Origin: Papilionanthe hookeriana x Papilionanthe teres | Taxonomy: Eukaryota > Streptophyta > Magnoliopsida > Asparagales > Orchidaceae | NCBI GenBank assembly: GCA_022702705.1 | Contig: CM040423.1 | Span: forward strand, 46,201,575-46,265,574 | Reading direction: 5' to 3' | DNA: 64,000 nt | Shown: positions 35,001 to 41,119 of the stretch, piece by piece | Numbering within the stretch: position 1 is the stretch's first letter | Layout: each line of letters begins with the position of its first letter | The notes under the pieces: model-generated | What the model was told of the DNA's origin: nothing | Database searches by the model: none | What the model saw: only the letters and a program-made list of their open reading frames with translations | Position numbers and translations under genes: made by a program

Positions 35001-35162
35001 ACACGGGGGATCCGTCGGGAGGATAAGGCAACGTGCGTTGGGTACCGCACCGGAGCTGCCGGTGCCGAGGAAAATCAGCGAGGAACTGCCATGCTCAAAT
35101 TCTTCGCCCACAAGTTTGTGGTAGCTTCCGCATTGAGATGGGGTTGCCTGCGTCTCCAACAT
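73..35162 (-). CDS. Metallo-beta-lactamase-fold hydrolase gene, 5 exons, 3' end beyond left edge
   Basis: This spliced gene was rebuilt by translating conserved blocks on the minus strand. Coding exons are 34948-35162, 26136-26271, 4565-4692, 262-409 and 73-178; all junctions are GT-AG and phases match, giving 244 codons plus one base. Blocks in order are FLGTGSSGAVPNARC (residues 31-45), DPPCQVC (51-57), LIDVGKTFREQVLRW (exon 2), THEHADAILGLDD (121-133, metal-binding loop), EGEEVRRVAQLDWR (exon 4), and VMHGEDYVCLGF with ISDVSRFP (exon 5, likely ligands H212 and D234). From memory of the family these match the plant 'putative hydrolase C777.06c' proteins, PhnP-like metal-dependent hydrolases of unknown substrate, probably soluble. 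The final exons lie outside the window. The ATG at 35162 is the first in frame upstream of the conserved domain, but the N-terminus before residue 27 is not conserved and could be different. Introns 1-3 are loaded with transposons. Confidence 0.9.
179..261 (-). other. Intron 4 of hydrolase gene
   Basis: 83 bp GT-AG intron of normal plant size, the only short intron of this gene in the window. Confidence 0.85.
262..409 (-). CDS. Hydrolase exon 4
   Basis: 148 bp, the last base of Ser160 plus residues 161-209. The acceptor is ggaacag|T at 410/409 and the donor CCA|gttaat at 262/261. It encodes VAEKFPYLVKKKLKEGEE, then AQLDWRII and GLEFVPLP. The open frame extends past both ends but loses family similarity at these splice sites. 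Confidence 0.88.
410..4564 (-). other. Intron 3 of hydrolase gene (4.2 kb)
   Basis: AT-rich intron. Apart from the RTE LINE fragment at about 2058-2395, I recognise nothing in 410-2057 or in 2396-4564. Short open frames here have no family resemblance or codon bias. Confidence 0.8.
2058..2395 (+). mobile_element. RTE LINE fragment
   Basis: Collinear with 47993-48300 of the LINE on the right of the window: both have gatgaaaatcaaaa, (t)tttcttagagaaagat, caccttagtg, attaataaaaa and ttgatgaggctttaaagaaa, then the 'DG/DD-IPIEVWK' stretch just upstream of the reverse transcriptase core. It is diverged and carries extra sequence and stops. Inside intron 3, opposite in strand to the host gene. Confidence 0.7.
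4565..4692 (-). CDS. Hydrolase exon 3 (HxHxD metal-binding loop)
   Basis: 128 bp, residues 118-159 plus two bases of Ser160. The acceptor is gtgcag|GTT and the donor AAAAG|gtgaat. It encodes VILTHEHADAILGLDDIR and then PFSPTNDIDPTPIYL. H122, H124 and D126 form the HxHxD signature; position 127 is Ala where classical metallo-beta-lactamase proteins have His. Confidence 0.9.
6320..6740 (+). repeat. Dispersed repeat, copy 1 (LTR/Gypsy-like)
   Basis: Matches the reverse complement of 7990-8440 over most of its length: shared blocks are aacggacagtcgaacgg/cagacggttggacg, tcgttactggt, gaatattcat, and cttctttataaattaatat. It is the inverted partner of the next copy. Upstream (6045-6300) is a CT-rich stretch resembling the CT-rich parts near 7.5 and 9.0 kb. 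Confidence 0.55.
7480..8000 (-). repeat. Gypsy-like LTR segment, minus orientation
   Basis: On the minus strand the sequence before 8000 reads ggataaaatttt then gtaagtgggaaagaatg, followed by TGTAATTGTCCCG. This resembles the purine tract and LTR start found at the 3' end of plant chromovirus (Tekay-like) Gypsy elements. The CT-rich stretch 7480-7950 would be LTR body. The open frames in it are compositional. The other LTR end was not found. Confidence 0.45.
7990..8440 (-). repeat. Dispersed repeat, copy 2
   Basis: Inverted relative to 6320-6740 and in the same orientation as 9950-10310 (shared tattgttgtagttt, atgagcgatagaca, cgacgggaataaccagtaac). A TGGTATCAAAGC at about 8442 resembles an initiator-Met tRNA primer site, but no clean LTR end precedes it. 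Confidence 0.55.
8637..9200 (+). repeat. Gypsy-like LTR segment, plus orientation
   Basis: The sequence ttcaggacaaaatttttataagtggggaagat at 8650-8682 is the plus-strand version of the purine tract seen in reverse at 8001-8040. The GA-rich body (8690-9200) matches the reverse complement of the CT-rich 7480-7980. Together they form a head-to-head arrangement. Broken, with no coding capacity seen. Confidence 0.45.
9950..10310 (-). repeat. Dispersed repeat, copy 3, with poly(T) tract
   Basis: Parallels 8060-8400: ttgtattgttgtagttt, a tttgcttagtttattgttg block, aatatgagctatagacaa and gacaactaataacaa. It contains an uninterrupted T tract of about 33 bases near 10045-10077. The neighbouring stretch 9240-9950 is AT-rich with nothing recognised. 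Confidence 0.5.
10640..11150 (+). pseudogene. Sucrose transporter (SUT2/SUC3-type) pseudogene, N-terminal part
   Basis: In one frame from 10640 the translation gives VQYGWVLQLSLLTPY, then IMWLCGPIEGF, RWRRSFIFTGDLIIC, GDTKKNCNTYVGLCW, a stop (10976), AALMYVIRFWA, another stop, INAGQGLARAMM and YAFWMSLGN. These follow the order of the plant sucrose/H+ symporter family (GVQFGWALQLSLLTPY, WLCGPI, RRPFI, DLANNTVQGPARALL, MAVGN), covering the first four or so membrane helices. The GDTK-C-TY piece points to the SUT2/SUC3 branch. Two in-frame stops and many changed key residues (for example the SDRC-GRRRP loop is degraded) mark it as dead. No intron interrupts this part. It continues at 23846. The stretch 10310-10640 just upstream is not recognised. 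Confidence 0.82.
11355..11359. repeat. Target-site duplication, left copy (outer giant element)
   Basis: TTTAC here is repeated exactly at 21585-21589, directly after the CA end of the outer element. Confidence 0.75.
11364..11384. repeat. Terminal hairpin of giant element (outer copy)
   Basis: GACCTCA, 7-base loop, TGAGGTC, four bases inside the element end. The same stem occurs in both other copies (14896-14915, 57068-57089) with different loops. Confidence 0.7.
13480..13930 (+). repeat. TGTTGTTTG-rich degenerate tandem repeats
   Basis: Irregular repeats built on tgttgtttg and gaagcttaggattg inside the outer element. The equivalent place in the inner copy holds a cleaner array (17010-17135). 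Confidence 0.6.
14279..14520 (+). repeat. 61-bp tandem repeat, four units (outer copy)
   Basis: Units start at about 14279, 14340, 14401 and 14462 with gtaggcttcctagacttta, followed by gagcacaccct, a gtgagagttcatcc block and aattttca. The inner copy has a related array at 17550-17850. Confidence 0.8.
14896..14915. repeat. Terminal hairpin of giant element (inner copy)
   Basis: GACCTCA, 6-base loop, TGAGGTC, four bases inside the TG end. Confidence 0.7.
17010..17135 (+). repeat. About 27-bp tandem repeat in inner copy
   Basis: Successive units of aatataagtgctgttttggag with small changes (17030-17130). The array is more regular than the corresponding region of the outer copy, suggesting recent local amplification. 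Confidence 0.75.
17550..17850 (+). repeat. About 60-bp tandem repeat, about five units (inner copy)
   Basis: Units contain cttaggagcacacc, gtgagagccc, and ccacctaattcaca. Homologous to the 61-bp array at 14279-14520, with different copy number and unit sequence. Confidence 0.75.
19934..21584 (+). mobile_element. Giant non-coding element, outer copy, right part
   Basis: Homologous to 18218-19933 of the inner copy (shared gccgactcttgg, ttaaggactaccctcc, tagatcgtcggg, gaagcacat, tgcgggctacttgcataat, tcgagatgtaatta). It ends GGCCGACA at 21584 and is followed by TTTAC, which matches the bases before 11360. Together with 11360-14891 this makes one older complete element. Confidence 0.82.
21585..21589. 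repeat. Target-site duplication, right copy (outer giant element)
   Basis: TTTAC, identical to 11355-11359. Confidence 0.75.
23846..24022 (+). pseudogene. Sucrose transporter pseudogene, next segment
   Basis: Frame from 23846 reads SGAVVNFRS, then AKSCCESCANLMGVFLVAA and FLGFYLTITLTCAKEVLL. The family reads SGASGNWHR, then ACCEACANLKAAFLVAVVF and FAKEVPL, directly after the MAVGN-ILGF stretch where the first fragment (10640-11150) stops. Same strand, correct order. The 12.7 kb gap between the pieces is mostly the 10.2 kb nested giant elements; removing them leaves about 2.5 kb. Probably one old transporter gene copy, now split. It may have kept an intron between the pieces. Confidence 0.78.
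24025..24255 (+). repeat. Short tandem repeats (GGAGCTTTTTCCTGC type)
   Basis: About six degenerate units of about 38 bp containing gccctcct, ggagctttttcctgc(a) and a variable spacer. The array ends directly at the first recognisable codon of the glutaredoxin pseudogene. Confidence 0.7.
24256..25180 (+). pseudogene. GRXS17-like thioredoxin-glutaredoxin, intronless pseudogene fragment
   Basis: The translation shifts frames but stays collinear with plant monothiol glutaredoxin S17: HFWASWCVKQMDKVFSHL and AGEKSEISYAYAV (thioredoxin-like domain, 24256-24393), FCKDGKTTGTLEG, then SLGMAAGPTVLETAKDLAK (linker), GTPKQPKCRYSRRVVEIL with FETFDVLIDDDVRKGMKNF (first glutaredoxin domain), GGCDIVVVMHENGDLMEVF, then LINSSSVVLFVKGKHEEPKC and FQSFDVPFDDDVRQ (second glutaredoxin domain, ending at 25180). 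The iron-sulfur/active-site CGFS is CRYS in the first and CYFR in the second domain. Stops and frameshifts occur throughout. No intron-like gaps separate the domains, which suggests a retro-copied or captured cDNA. N-terminal and C-terminal parts are missing. Confidence 0.85.
25181..25440 (+). repeat. Poly(T) followed by GCAGGTcATACCcTGCAGCTTTCC tandem repeats
   Basis: A T tract (25181-25194) is followed by about five degenerate units of about 46 bp with cataccctgcagctttcc, ctgtaggtgttc and cctttttcctgcag. The core resembles the array before the pseudogene (24025-24255). Confidence 0.65.
25517..25585. repeat. (AT)n microsatellite
   Basis: About 69 bases of pure AT. Just after it, cattaaagagattactttacgg occurs twice in direct repeat (25588 and 25620). 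Confidence 0.95.
25823..25872. repeat. Compound (AT)n(GT)n microsatellite
   Basis: AT run to 25839, then GT/TG run to about 25872 with one interruption. Confidence 0.95.
26006..26054. repeat. (AT)n microsatellite
   Basis: Uninterrupted TA/AT run about 80 bp downstream (in gene direction) of the exon 2 donor of the hydrolase gene. Confidence 0.95.
26136..26271 (-). CDS. Hydrolase exon 2
   Basis: 136 bp, residues 72-117. The acceptor is tttgcag|G at 26272/26271 and the donor is TCC|gtgagt at 26136/26135. It encodes CNTSLLIDY, then YILIDVGKTFREQ and LRWFTHHKIPCVDS, the strand and helix before the metal-binding loop of the family. It ends in phase 0, exactly where exon 3 begins. Confidence 0.9.
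27365..27543 (+). mobile_element. RTE LINE 3' end fragment
   Basis: Matches the last 200 bp of the LINE at 49430-49651: gataggatagtagatg, acttatgttgag, acttgggcatattg, cttaatctatta, aatatgacactcaataag, aaggctt and a short (TTG)n tail. It lacks the segment corresponding to 49588-49620. Typical 5'-truncated LINE copy. Confidence 0.8.
27733..28204 (+). repeat. 5' LTR of Copia derivative
   Basis: Starts TGTTGGGTAATG and ends CACAACA; matches 30081-30547 closely. A TATA box (TATAAATA, 27885-27892) and a later aataaaa (near 28067) are consistent with LTR promoter and polyadenylation functions. Preceded by GATAT (27728-27732). Confidence 0.92.
28207..28217 (+). other. Primer binding site of Copia derivative
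   Basis: TGGTATCAGAG two bases after the 5' LTR, the usual initiator-methionine tRNA primer site of plant Copia elements. Confidence 0.85.
28244..29745 (+). pseudogene. Copia gag-protease-(deleted)-RT remnant
   Basis: Gag begins MGGDEVMTSGIEKFNGTDF (28244) with the YWRMQIEYYLYG stretch typical of UBN2/Copia gag, continues in another frame at 28495 (VQLMKKLFNLKMT), and has a CX2CX4HX4C knuckle at 28924-28965 (CWNCDKSGHIKGSC). Out of frame, 29060-29095 holds the protease DSGASFH-like site. The pre-integrase HCRLGHM (29452-29472) is followed after about 100 bases by WELIMKDEIDSLLGNHTWE (29625-29682), which is the beginning of the Copia reverse transcriptase domain, so integrase is deleted. Multiple stops. 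Confidence 0.82.
30081..30547 (+). repeat. 3' LTR of Copia derivative
   Basis: Near-identical to 27733-28204; differs by loss of one short cctaccgctcac-type unit and gain of one aagaaccaagcaa-type unit. Followed by GATAC (30548-30552). Confidence 0.92.
34948..35162 (-). CDS. Hydrolase exon 1
   Basis: GC-rich first coding exon, residues 1-71 plus two bases of codon 72. It carries the glycine-rich FLGTGSSGAVP strand-loop and the Cys pair C54/C57. The donor is AG|gtccga at 34948/34947; the split Arg codon is completed by exon 2. The start ATG (35160-35162) has a weak context. An ATG at about 35092 is out of frame. Confidence 0.85.
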
Positions 35163-35374
35163 GCACCACCCCTCGCTTGGAAAAGGTGATCAACAAGAAA
35201 TTCCCCGCTACACAAAGGGTGCTTTGCCCTTCCCGCGCGAGCCAATCGACCTCTAGACTTTACCGTTGAGCTCAGTCGCCCCCTCGTCACCTCGTGCCAC
35301 CTAACAATGCTTCCGGCCAAAATTAATTCCGATTTAAATTTTTTTTTTTATGAAATTTTAATCGCCGTTTGTGG

Positions 35375-36712
35375 CCCAACTGATTCGATTGGAACTAGAG
35401 CTGTAGACCATCTGAGTACAAGTTGATACCAGATTATTTAAAAATATTAATGTTCGTGTTCTACTCATTTATATTTCAAACAAAAAAAATTTATTCATAT
35501 TCGGCTTATTTGTTTTGCGAGCTTAACATGAGCAGTTCAGGAATAAAAAATCATTTTTGAAAACCCTAATCATACATATAGTTGTTAGGGTTGTAAAAGA
35601 GTCGAGCTTGAGTGAGTCCAGACTCGGCTTATTAAAAAATATCAGTGTTCGTGTTCGGCTCGTTTATATATTAAGCCCAAAAAATTTGTTTGTGTTCAGC
35701 TCGATAAGAAAGCGAGCCAAACACATCGAGCCGAACGCAAGAGTATAATGAGTTATTTTGACAACCGTAATTATACAGGCATAGAATGTTAAGGGTAAGG
35801 CGACATTTAAATTTCATTTTTTTATATTAAAATATTCATTTAAATAGAATTTAATATATTTTTATTCTATTTTAATGAGTAATTTAAATTAATTATAAAT
35901 CTTTGTAGCATTGTAGCCAATTGCATTATTTAAAAATAATTGTCATTATATATATATATATATCGCGAAGAAACAAAATTTTGCTTGTGTTCGACTCATT
36001 TATGTATCGAGTGTTAGAAATTTATGTTAGAACTTTATGACACTTTCTAAAAAATATATAACAGCCAAGAACTTTTAAATTCATGATTTTTACTTATTCA
36101 TAATAAAGTAACACATATTTGTATTTATGATGATAAAATTTAATCTTAAATTTTGATCTTGAAGAAATAGAGTTTATCTCTCTAACCTCTTTCAACTTTC
36201 TGTACTTTCTGATAGAAGGAATGTGTGGGTGTGTTAGGAAAATAGAGGACTAATTCTTTGAATTATGTTCTATTTAACCATCATCCATCAAGGGGTTACT
36301 AAACAATAAATTTATGATAATTTAATAAATTAATTGATTTTTAATATTAAAATCAATGTTATAAGTTAGTAACATCTATTCATTATAGGAGTTACATGAG
36401 TTACAAATATAAATATCACAAGTTATCATACGTTATGACATAAATAACACAAGTTTTCATGAGTTATAAAAATGCATAACTTAAGTTATAATTTATTATG
36501 ACATAAGTTATGAGTTAAGAAAATAAATAACTTAAGTTATCATAAGTTATAAAAATAAATGACATAAATTATTGATAAGTTATTAAAATAAATGTAAGTC
36601 GCAAATAAAAACTTAACATCGAGCGTCAAAAAAATATTCGCATTCAGCTCATTTGCTTAGTGATCAAATCGAACACGAGATTTTCGCGAACGTGTCATTT
36701 TGACAACCCTAA
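35375..36712. repeat. TIR/MITE-like repeat cluster (TTCGTGTTCGGCTCG family)
   Basis: Diverged copies of one motif set at 35375-35560, 35585-35770, 35975-36015 and 36620-36712 (tgttcgtgttcggctcgttta, gagccaaacac, ttttgacaaccct). Ends TTAGGGTTGTAAAA (35585) and the reverse complement of TTTTGACAACCCTAA (36698-36712) make possible terminal inverted repeats. A stretch of aagttat/ataagtta repeats lies at 36360-36600. No transposase. Confidence 0.55.
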
Positions 36713-37149
36713 TAACACAACAGTTATTGTATATGTTAATTATTTTGAAAATGCAACATTGTTTTCTTATAAATATTTGAGTACATAGTAAATAATAAGA
36801 AATATATTGTTCATGATGAGTTTATTTACTCTTGATTTATTGAAAATATTGCTACTCGTAATTTCATTTTCTTTGCTTGTTATTTAATTACGGTTTTCAC
36901 TTTTTCAGAAATTTAAACATTTATTTATTAAACATAATAAAAATAAATATTTGAACTGTGTATCTTTGTGCGTGTAATGTTTCCCAAATACAAAAAAATT
37001 GGATTGATTCGAGTCAAAATCTGAACATATGAAGCACCTCAAGTATAATAAAAACTTTATGATAATAGTTAAAGGATTAAAGACCTGCAAATCTTGTAAG
37101 CTCGTGTTCAAAGCCGTTCAAGATCTCTTATTTCCGACATCTTACTGAT

Positions 37150-38078
37150 GGCCTGTTTGAGGCTGCTTATTTTGTGCGGTGGCGTTGTGAAAACGCACTT
37201 GGCTTGTTTGAGTAAACTGCGGGTCTCGTTTGGGAGCATTGCGAACTTATCCAGATCTGTCGATAAGCGAACATTACGATAATCGAGTGATACGCAGTGA
37301 TTTGGATAAGTTCGTCTCATTGTTAGTTCGTGCGTTTATGAACCGAGTTGATCCGGGATAAATGACCAATTCTGCCCGTCTTCGTAATTATAATTTTCAG
37401 GGATAAAACTGAAATTTGTGATGTTTAATATGCATTATGAAAAATTATAATTTGTTATCAAAATAATTTATAATTTGTTTATTTATATAATTATTTAAAT
37501 TTATAAGTAATTTATTTTCTGTTATTTATATAAATTACTAATTATTAATCACTTAAACTATTAAAAATAACTTAAATAAACCTATCTTCTCCTTCCTCAG
37601 CCTCGCTGCTTCCTCGTCTCCCAGATTCGCCCGAAACCATCGCCTATCTTCCCCATCCTCCTCGCTTAGGGCAGAGATGACTCGCCGATCCGTCTGGGCT
37701 TCGCTCGGCAGAGGAGATGGCGAGGGGTCGCGACGAGAAGTTCGGGCTTCGCGTGAGGGCAGAGGTCCGTCTGGGCTTCGCTTGGTAGAGGAGATGGCGA
37801 GGGGTCGCGCGTGAGGGCAGAGGTCCGTCTGGGCTTCGCTCGGCAGAGGAGATGGCGAGGGGTCGCGACGAGAAGTCCGGGCTTCGCGTGAGGGCAGAGG
37901 CGTAAAATGACGGAGCAAACGCGGATGGGAAGGCGGACCGCGGGGGTTATCGCGCGATCTGCGTGCTTCACAAATTATAAACGGAGTTTTTGAAAAAGCT
38001 CCTGAAACGCACAAAACAAACGTGACGGTGGCGTTTTTAAAAACGCCGCCGCATTTATAAGCTGTCTCAAACGCAGCC
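37150..38078. mobile_element. Non-autonomous TIR element (0.93 kb) with GC-rich core
   Basis: The left end ggcctgtttgaggctgctta... and the reverse complement of the right end ggctgcgtttgagacagctta... match over about 48 bp with several changes, including gcggtggcg/gcggcggcg and the aaaacgc end. The centre (37660-37910) is GC- and CpG-rich and contains tandem repeats. No clear target duplication and no transposase, so the superfamily is undecided (hAT or Harbinger-like). The long minus frame across it (37553-38083) is compositional. Confidence 0.65.
37690..37901. repeat. About 76-bp tandem repeat, three units
   Basis: Units start ccgtctgggcttcgct at about 37690, 37768 and 37827 and include ggagatggcgaggggtcgcg and cgtgagggcagaggt. 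The middle unit lacks about 17 bp. Confidence 0.85.
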
Positions 38079-38599
38079 TGCATTTTGGCAGCTTATGCGT
38101 TTTCAAAACGCAGAAAACATTTTTTTCACACCGTAACTATCTAGGTGCAGTAGCAGATTTCTGGCTGTAGTCTGTATTTTCCAAGAAAATAAAATTTTAT
38201 AATAGCCACTGCACTTAGCTTATCAACATATTATTTTTAATCAACTTATCAGCAGATTATTCAATAAGCTACAGCTGCCCCACACAGACCCTGAATTTCA
38301 CCTATCTATGAACAAACACCTATATATTGCTGGTCTAGTTCATTAAATGAAAGTGGAATACCGGGCACTCTCTTTGACAACAACAAATGTTATATCGATT
38401 CAAAGACTACTTACTGAAATTCGTCTATCTATGAACATACCTACAACTATTTTATGTCATAGCACATCAACAATTGCTCTTGCTAATAAGCATATCTTCT
38501 GCGCTTGCACTAAGCACATATAAATTGATTATCACTTTATTCGAGATCATTGCAGCGAAATTAATTATAGTTCAGTTATCCTATGGATGTTCAGTTTGA

Positions 38600-38760
38600 G
38601 GGGAAAAATTTGCGTACATAATATGTACGCAGAGATGCATACATATTAAGTTACACGGAGGTTATAATCAGGTTATAACCAGGTTACTGAAGAGGATATT
38701 GGGGGTTGTAACCTGGTTATAACCTCCTGTAACCCCGTGTATTCTAAATATGTACACTTA
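38600..38760. repeat. MITE-like inverted repeat, downstream of the lipase gene
   Basis: Starts ggggaaaaatttgcgtacataa like the element at 40763. Arms 38652-38686 and 38706-38740 (acacggaggttataa / ttataacctcctgtaaccccgtgt) form a strong hairpin around a 19-base loop. The right terminal repeat is not evident, so it is likely truncated. Confidence 0.65.
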
Positions 38761-38854
38761 TATTTAATTAATTAGATTAGATGGCAAAATGTACTCTCAT
38801 ATCCCAAATATTTAATAGTTGAAAAATAAAGCAAAATTATAATTAAATATCAAA

Positions 38855-38862
38855 TATTTTAT
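38855..38862 (-). terminator. Possible poly(A) signal of lipase gene
   Basis: AATAAA-type hexamer on the minus strand (ataaataaaat) about 20-25 bases after the stop codon. Confidence 0.4.
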
Positions 38863-38880
38863 TTATGAAATTCTAAACCA

Positions 38881-40389
38881 CTATTCATGTGCAAGTGCGA
38901 AAGACTCAATTCTCTCCGCACTAAACGGCGACGGAATATCCTCCGGATCCCGGCGAGGCAATACCCACCTCCCAAACTCATTCCTCACCAACCCCTTATT
39001 CTCCGGCTGGTACCAGTTCGCCGGAATCCTGAGCTCATCCCTCAACAAAGCGGTCGCCTTGTTGACCAACGCAAAGTCACGACGAGCTCCCGCACGAAAT
39101 CTCCCCTCTCCTTGCTCGTATCCGTCCACCAAATGCAGATACGTCTCCAGTCCATGAAATCCGGCGATGTCGACCAACCCCCGTTTTAAGTACGGCGATG
39201 CTCCAGCATCAAGAACCAACTCATCCCCTACGTGCGTATACACCCACTCCCATCCCTTTCTCTTCATCCACTCGTTGAACACAACCCCAGGCATCTTCGG
39301 CACCACGTCCTGCTTCGTTACCAGACGGAGAACCTTCACTCTCTTTGTCTTAAGCATTTCTCCAAACGCCTGGTTCCCCACACGAGGCGCTCCGAAAGAT
39401 ATCACAGTAATGCCTACATCGGACGGCAGCAACGAAGCCGCCTCCGCAGCGTTGAGAAGCGCTAGCGCGCCGCCAAGGCTGTGTCCTGTTATGGTGACGC
39501 TCACTTCCTCCCCCTTCTGTTTGTAGTATTCTACGAGGCGGAGGAGCTCGCACATCACCTGCTCCGAGGCGCTGGATTTGGTGAAGCGGGATGACTGGCC
39601 GCAGGATTTGTATAAGCTGAGAAAGCCCTGCTCGACGCGTGCATCATTTACGCCTGCAATGGTGAGGAGCTCGAGGTGGGTTTGAACATCTTCGAGCCAC
39701 TCGCCAGGAGAAACGGTACCCCTCCAGGCGACGGCGATGTCGCGGAAACCGATGCGCCGGGACTCCTGGTCGCCGCTGACGGCGATGAAGCCCATCCAAG
39801 CTGATTCGTCGCACCAACGGGATTTTGAGCGGAGCAGAGGGCGCAGGAGCCAGCGCGGGAGATCGAGATGGGATGTAGCATAGATGTATTTCGTGATGCT
39901 ATAGCCATGGTGGGAGAGGCCGAGGAGGGAAATGAGACGGCTTTGGCCGTAGAGACAGCTACCGTGGTACTCGGATACAGGGTTGTTGTCGAAAGCGTCG
40001 TAAGTGGCCTGGGAGAACTCTCCGTACTTGATGATCTCGCGGCGGAATGAAGGATGAAGGGGATCGAGGAGAGGGGACCAGTCGGCGGGGCCGTGGATGG
40101 CTAAGCGGAGGGAGGAGACGTCGTCTTTTGGGGAAAAGGGAGGTGTTTGATCATGATCGAGAGCAAGCGGGAGGGTTTGGGGGGTGGCGGAGAGGTGGAG
40201 GAGATTGGAGATGGTGGAAGGGAGGTTTACTCCACCTGATATTGAGCGCCAGGTATGACGATTGTTCTCGCCGGGCTGGATTGGAAGCTGCTCGGGGGAG
40301 GATGTTGATGTCGGTGGTTTCTGAACGGCGCGGGTGACGAGGAGTGGATTCCTCTTCGGGAGGAGGCTGTAGTTGGCGATCGACGACAT
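38881..40389 (-). CDS. Class-I phospholipase A1 (DAD1-like lipase), single exon
   Basis: Encodes 502 residues without introns. It is a lipase_3 family acyl hydrolase of the plant PLA1-I/DAD1 group, which removes the sn-1 acyl chain of (mostly plastid) glycerolipids; DAD1 itself supplies linolenate for jasmonate. The N-terminus (1-45) is rich in Ser, Pro and basic residues with few acids, fitting a chloroplast transit peptide. Family blocks: DWSPLLDPLHPSFRREIIKY (103-122), GFRDIAVAWRGT (214-225, oxyanion region), GHSLGGALA (302-310, nucleophile S304), FGAPRVGN (332-339), KQDVVP (catalytic D361) and FHGLETYLHLVDGY (411-424, likely catalytic H412). All three catalytic residues are present and length is normal, so it should be functional. 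The WSPLLDPLHP and VAWRGT motifs suit the I-beta/I-gamma branches better than DAD1 itself; the exact branch is uncertain. Only intact single-exon gene in the window. Confidence 0.95.
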   Translation of the reverse strand: MSSIANYSLLPKRNPLLVTRAVQKPPTSTSSPEQLPIQPGENNRHTWRSISGGVNLPSTISNLLHLSATPQTLPLALDHDQTPPFSPKDDVSSLRLAIHGPADWSPLLDPLHPSFRREIIKYGEFSQATYDAFDNNPVSEYHGSCLYGQSRLISLLGLSHHGYSITKYIYATSHLDLPRWLLRPLLRSKSRWCDESAWMGFIAVSGDQESRRIGFRDIAVAWRGTVSPGEWLEDVQTHLELLTIAGVNDARVEQGFLSLYKSCGQSSRFTKSSASEQVMCELLRLVEYYKQKGEEVSVTITGHSLGGALALLNAAEAASLLPSDVGITVISFGAPRVGNQAFGEMLKTKRVKVLRLVTKQDVVPKMPGVVFNEWMKRKGWEWVYTHVGDELVLDAGASPYLKRGLVDIAGFHGLETYLHLVDGYEQGEGRFRAGARRDFALVNKATALLRDELRIPANWYQPENKGLVRNEFGRWVLPRRDPEDIPSPFSAERIESFALAHE

Positions 40390-40461
40390 GGCTGGCTCCT
40401 GAAGAGAATACCCTGATCAAATCAACGGAGTAAAGATTGGGGAAGATGGCAGCATTGATTA

Positions 40462-40480
40462 TATTTATATATATATTTGT
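40462..40480 (-). promoter_or_regulatory. Possible TATA box of lipase gene
   Basis: Minus-strand tatatatataaatata about 75-90 bases upstream of the ATG at 40389, a plausible distance for a short 5' leader. The region is generally AT-rich, so this is only suggestive. Confidence 0.4.
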
Positions 40481-40762
40481 ATATAGATAATGAATACTTT
40501 TATTTATTTATTTATTTATTATTGTTTTTTGCATTCTGCATAATGTTACAAAAATGCGTGTTGACCCGGACTCGTAGTCCATGCACTCTAAAGAACGAAG
40601 GAGCTGTCTTTAGTTGATTTTTTTTGTTTTCTATTTTTAATTTTTATTAGAATTGAAAGGATTTGAGCCTTCTTGGAATGCAGCAAGCAGCCGAACTAAC
40701 CAGAAAGGCAGAAACAGACACAACAGTGGAGACTGAGAATGAAGAAAATGCTCACTAAACAA

Positions 40763-41015
40763 GGGGAAAAATTTGCCTACATAAAGTATATGCAGCGCTG
40801 CGTATGTCATCTAATAGGAGGATGTTACGTACGTATAACTTTCATGTAACCTACTTGTAATCTGCAAAAAAATAAAGAGGTTACATGTAGATTACGGGGA
40901 TGTTACATGAGATTAAACACAGAAATACTCCTCATGTAACCTCCATATATCTTCTATGTAACTTGCAGGACGTACACAGCTCTGCTTACGCTTTACGTAC
41001 GCAAATTTTTTTTCC
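40763..41015. mobile_element. MITE with inverted terminal repeats, upstream of the lipase gene
   Basis: Left end ggggaaaaatttgcctacat and right end acgtacgcaaattttttttcc are inverted complements with few changes. The inside repeats gttacatgtag/catgtaacct blocks in both orientations. Related to the element at 38600 on the other side of the gene. About 0.25 kb, no coding capacity. Confidence 0.75.
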
Positions 41016-41064
41016 TATACAAGACAGAGAAGTAGATTTTTATTATATTCCAAACTCAGTTCTA

Positions 41065-41066
<2 letters not shown>

Positions 41067-41104
<38 letters not shown>
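41067..41104. repeat. (CA)n(TA)n compound microsatellite
   Basis: Pure CA run followed directly by TA run. Confidence 0.95.
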
Positions 41105-41105
<1 letters not shown>

Positions 41106-41119
41106 ACTGTAATCGGAGT

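Noticed and set aside
37553..38083. 176-codon minus-strand frame
   Set aside because: Runs through terminal repeats and a tandem repeat of a TIR element; the amino acid repeats follow the DNA repeats.
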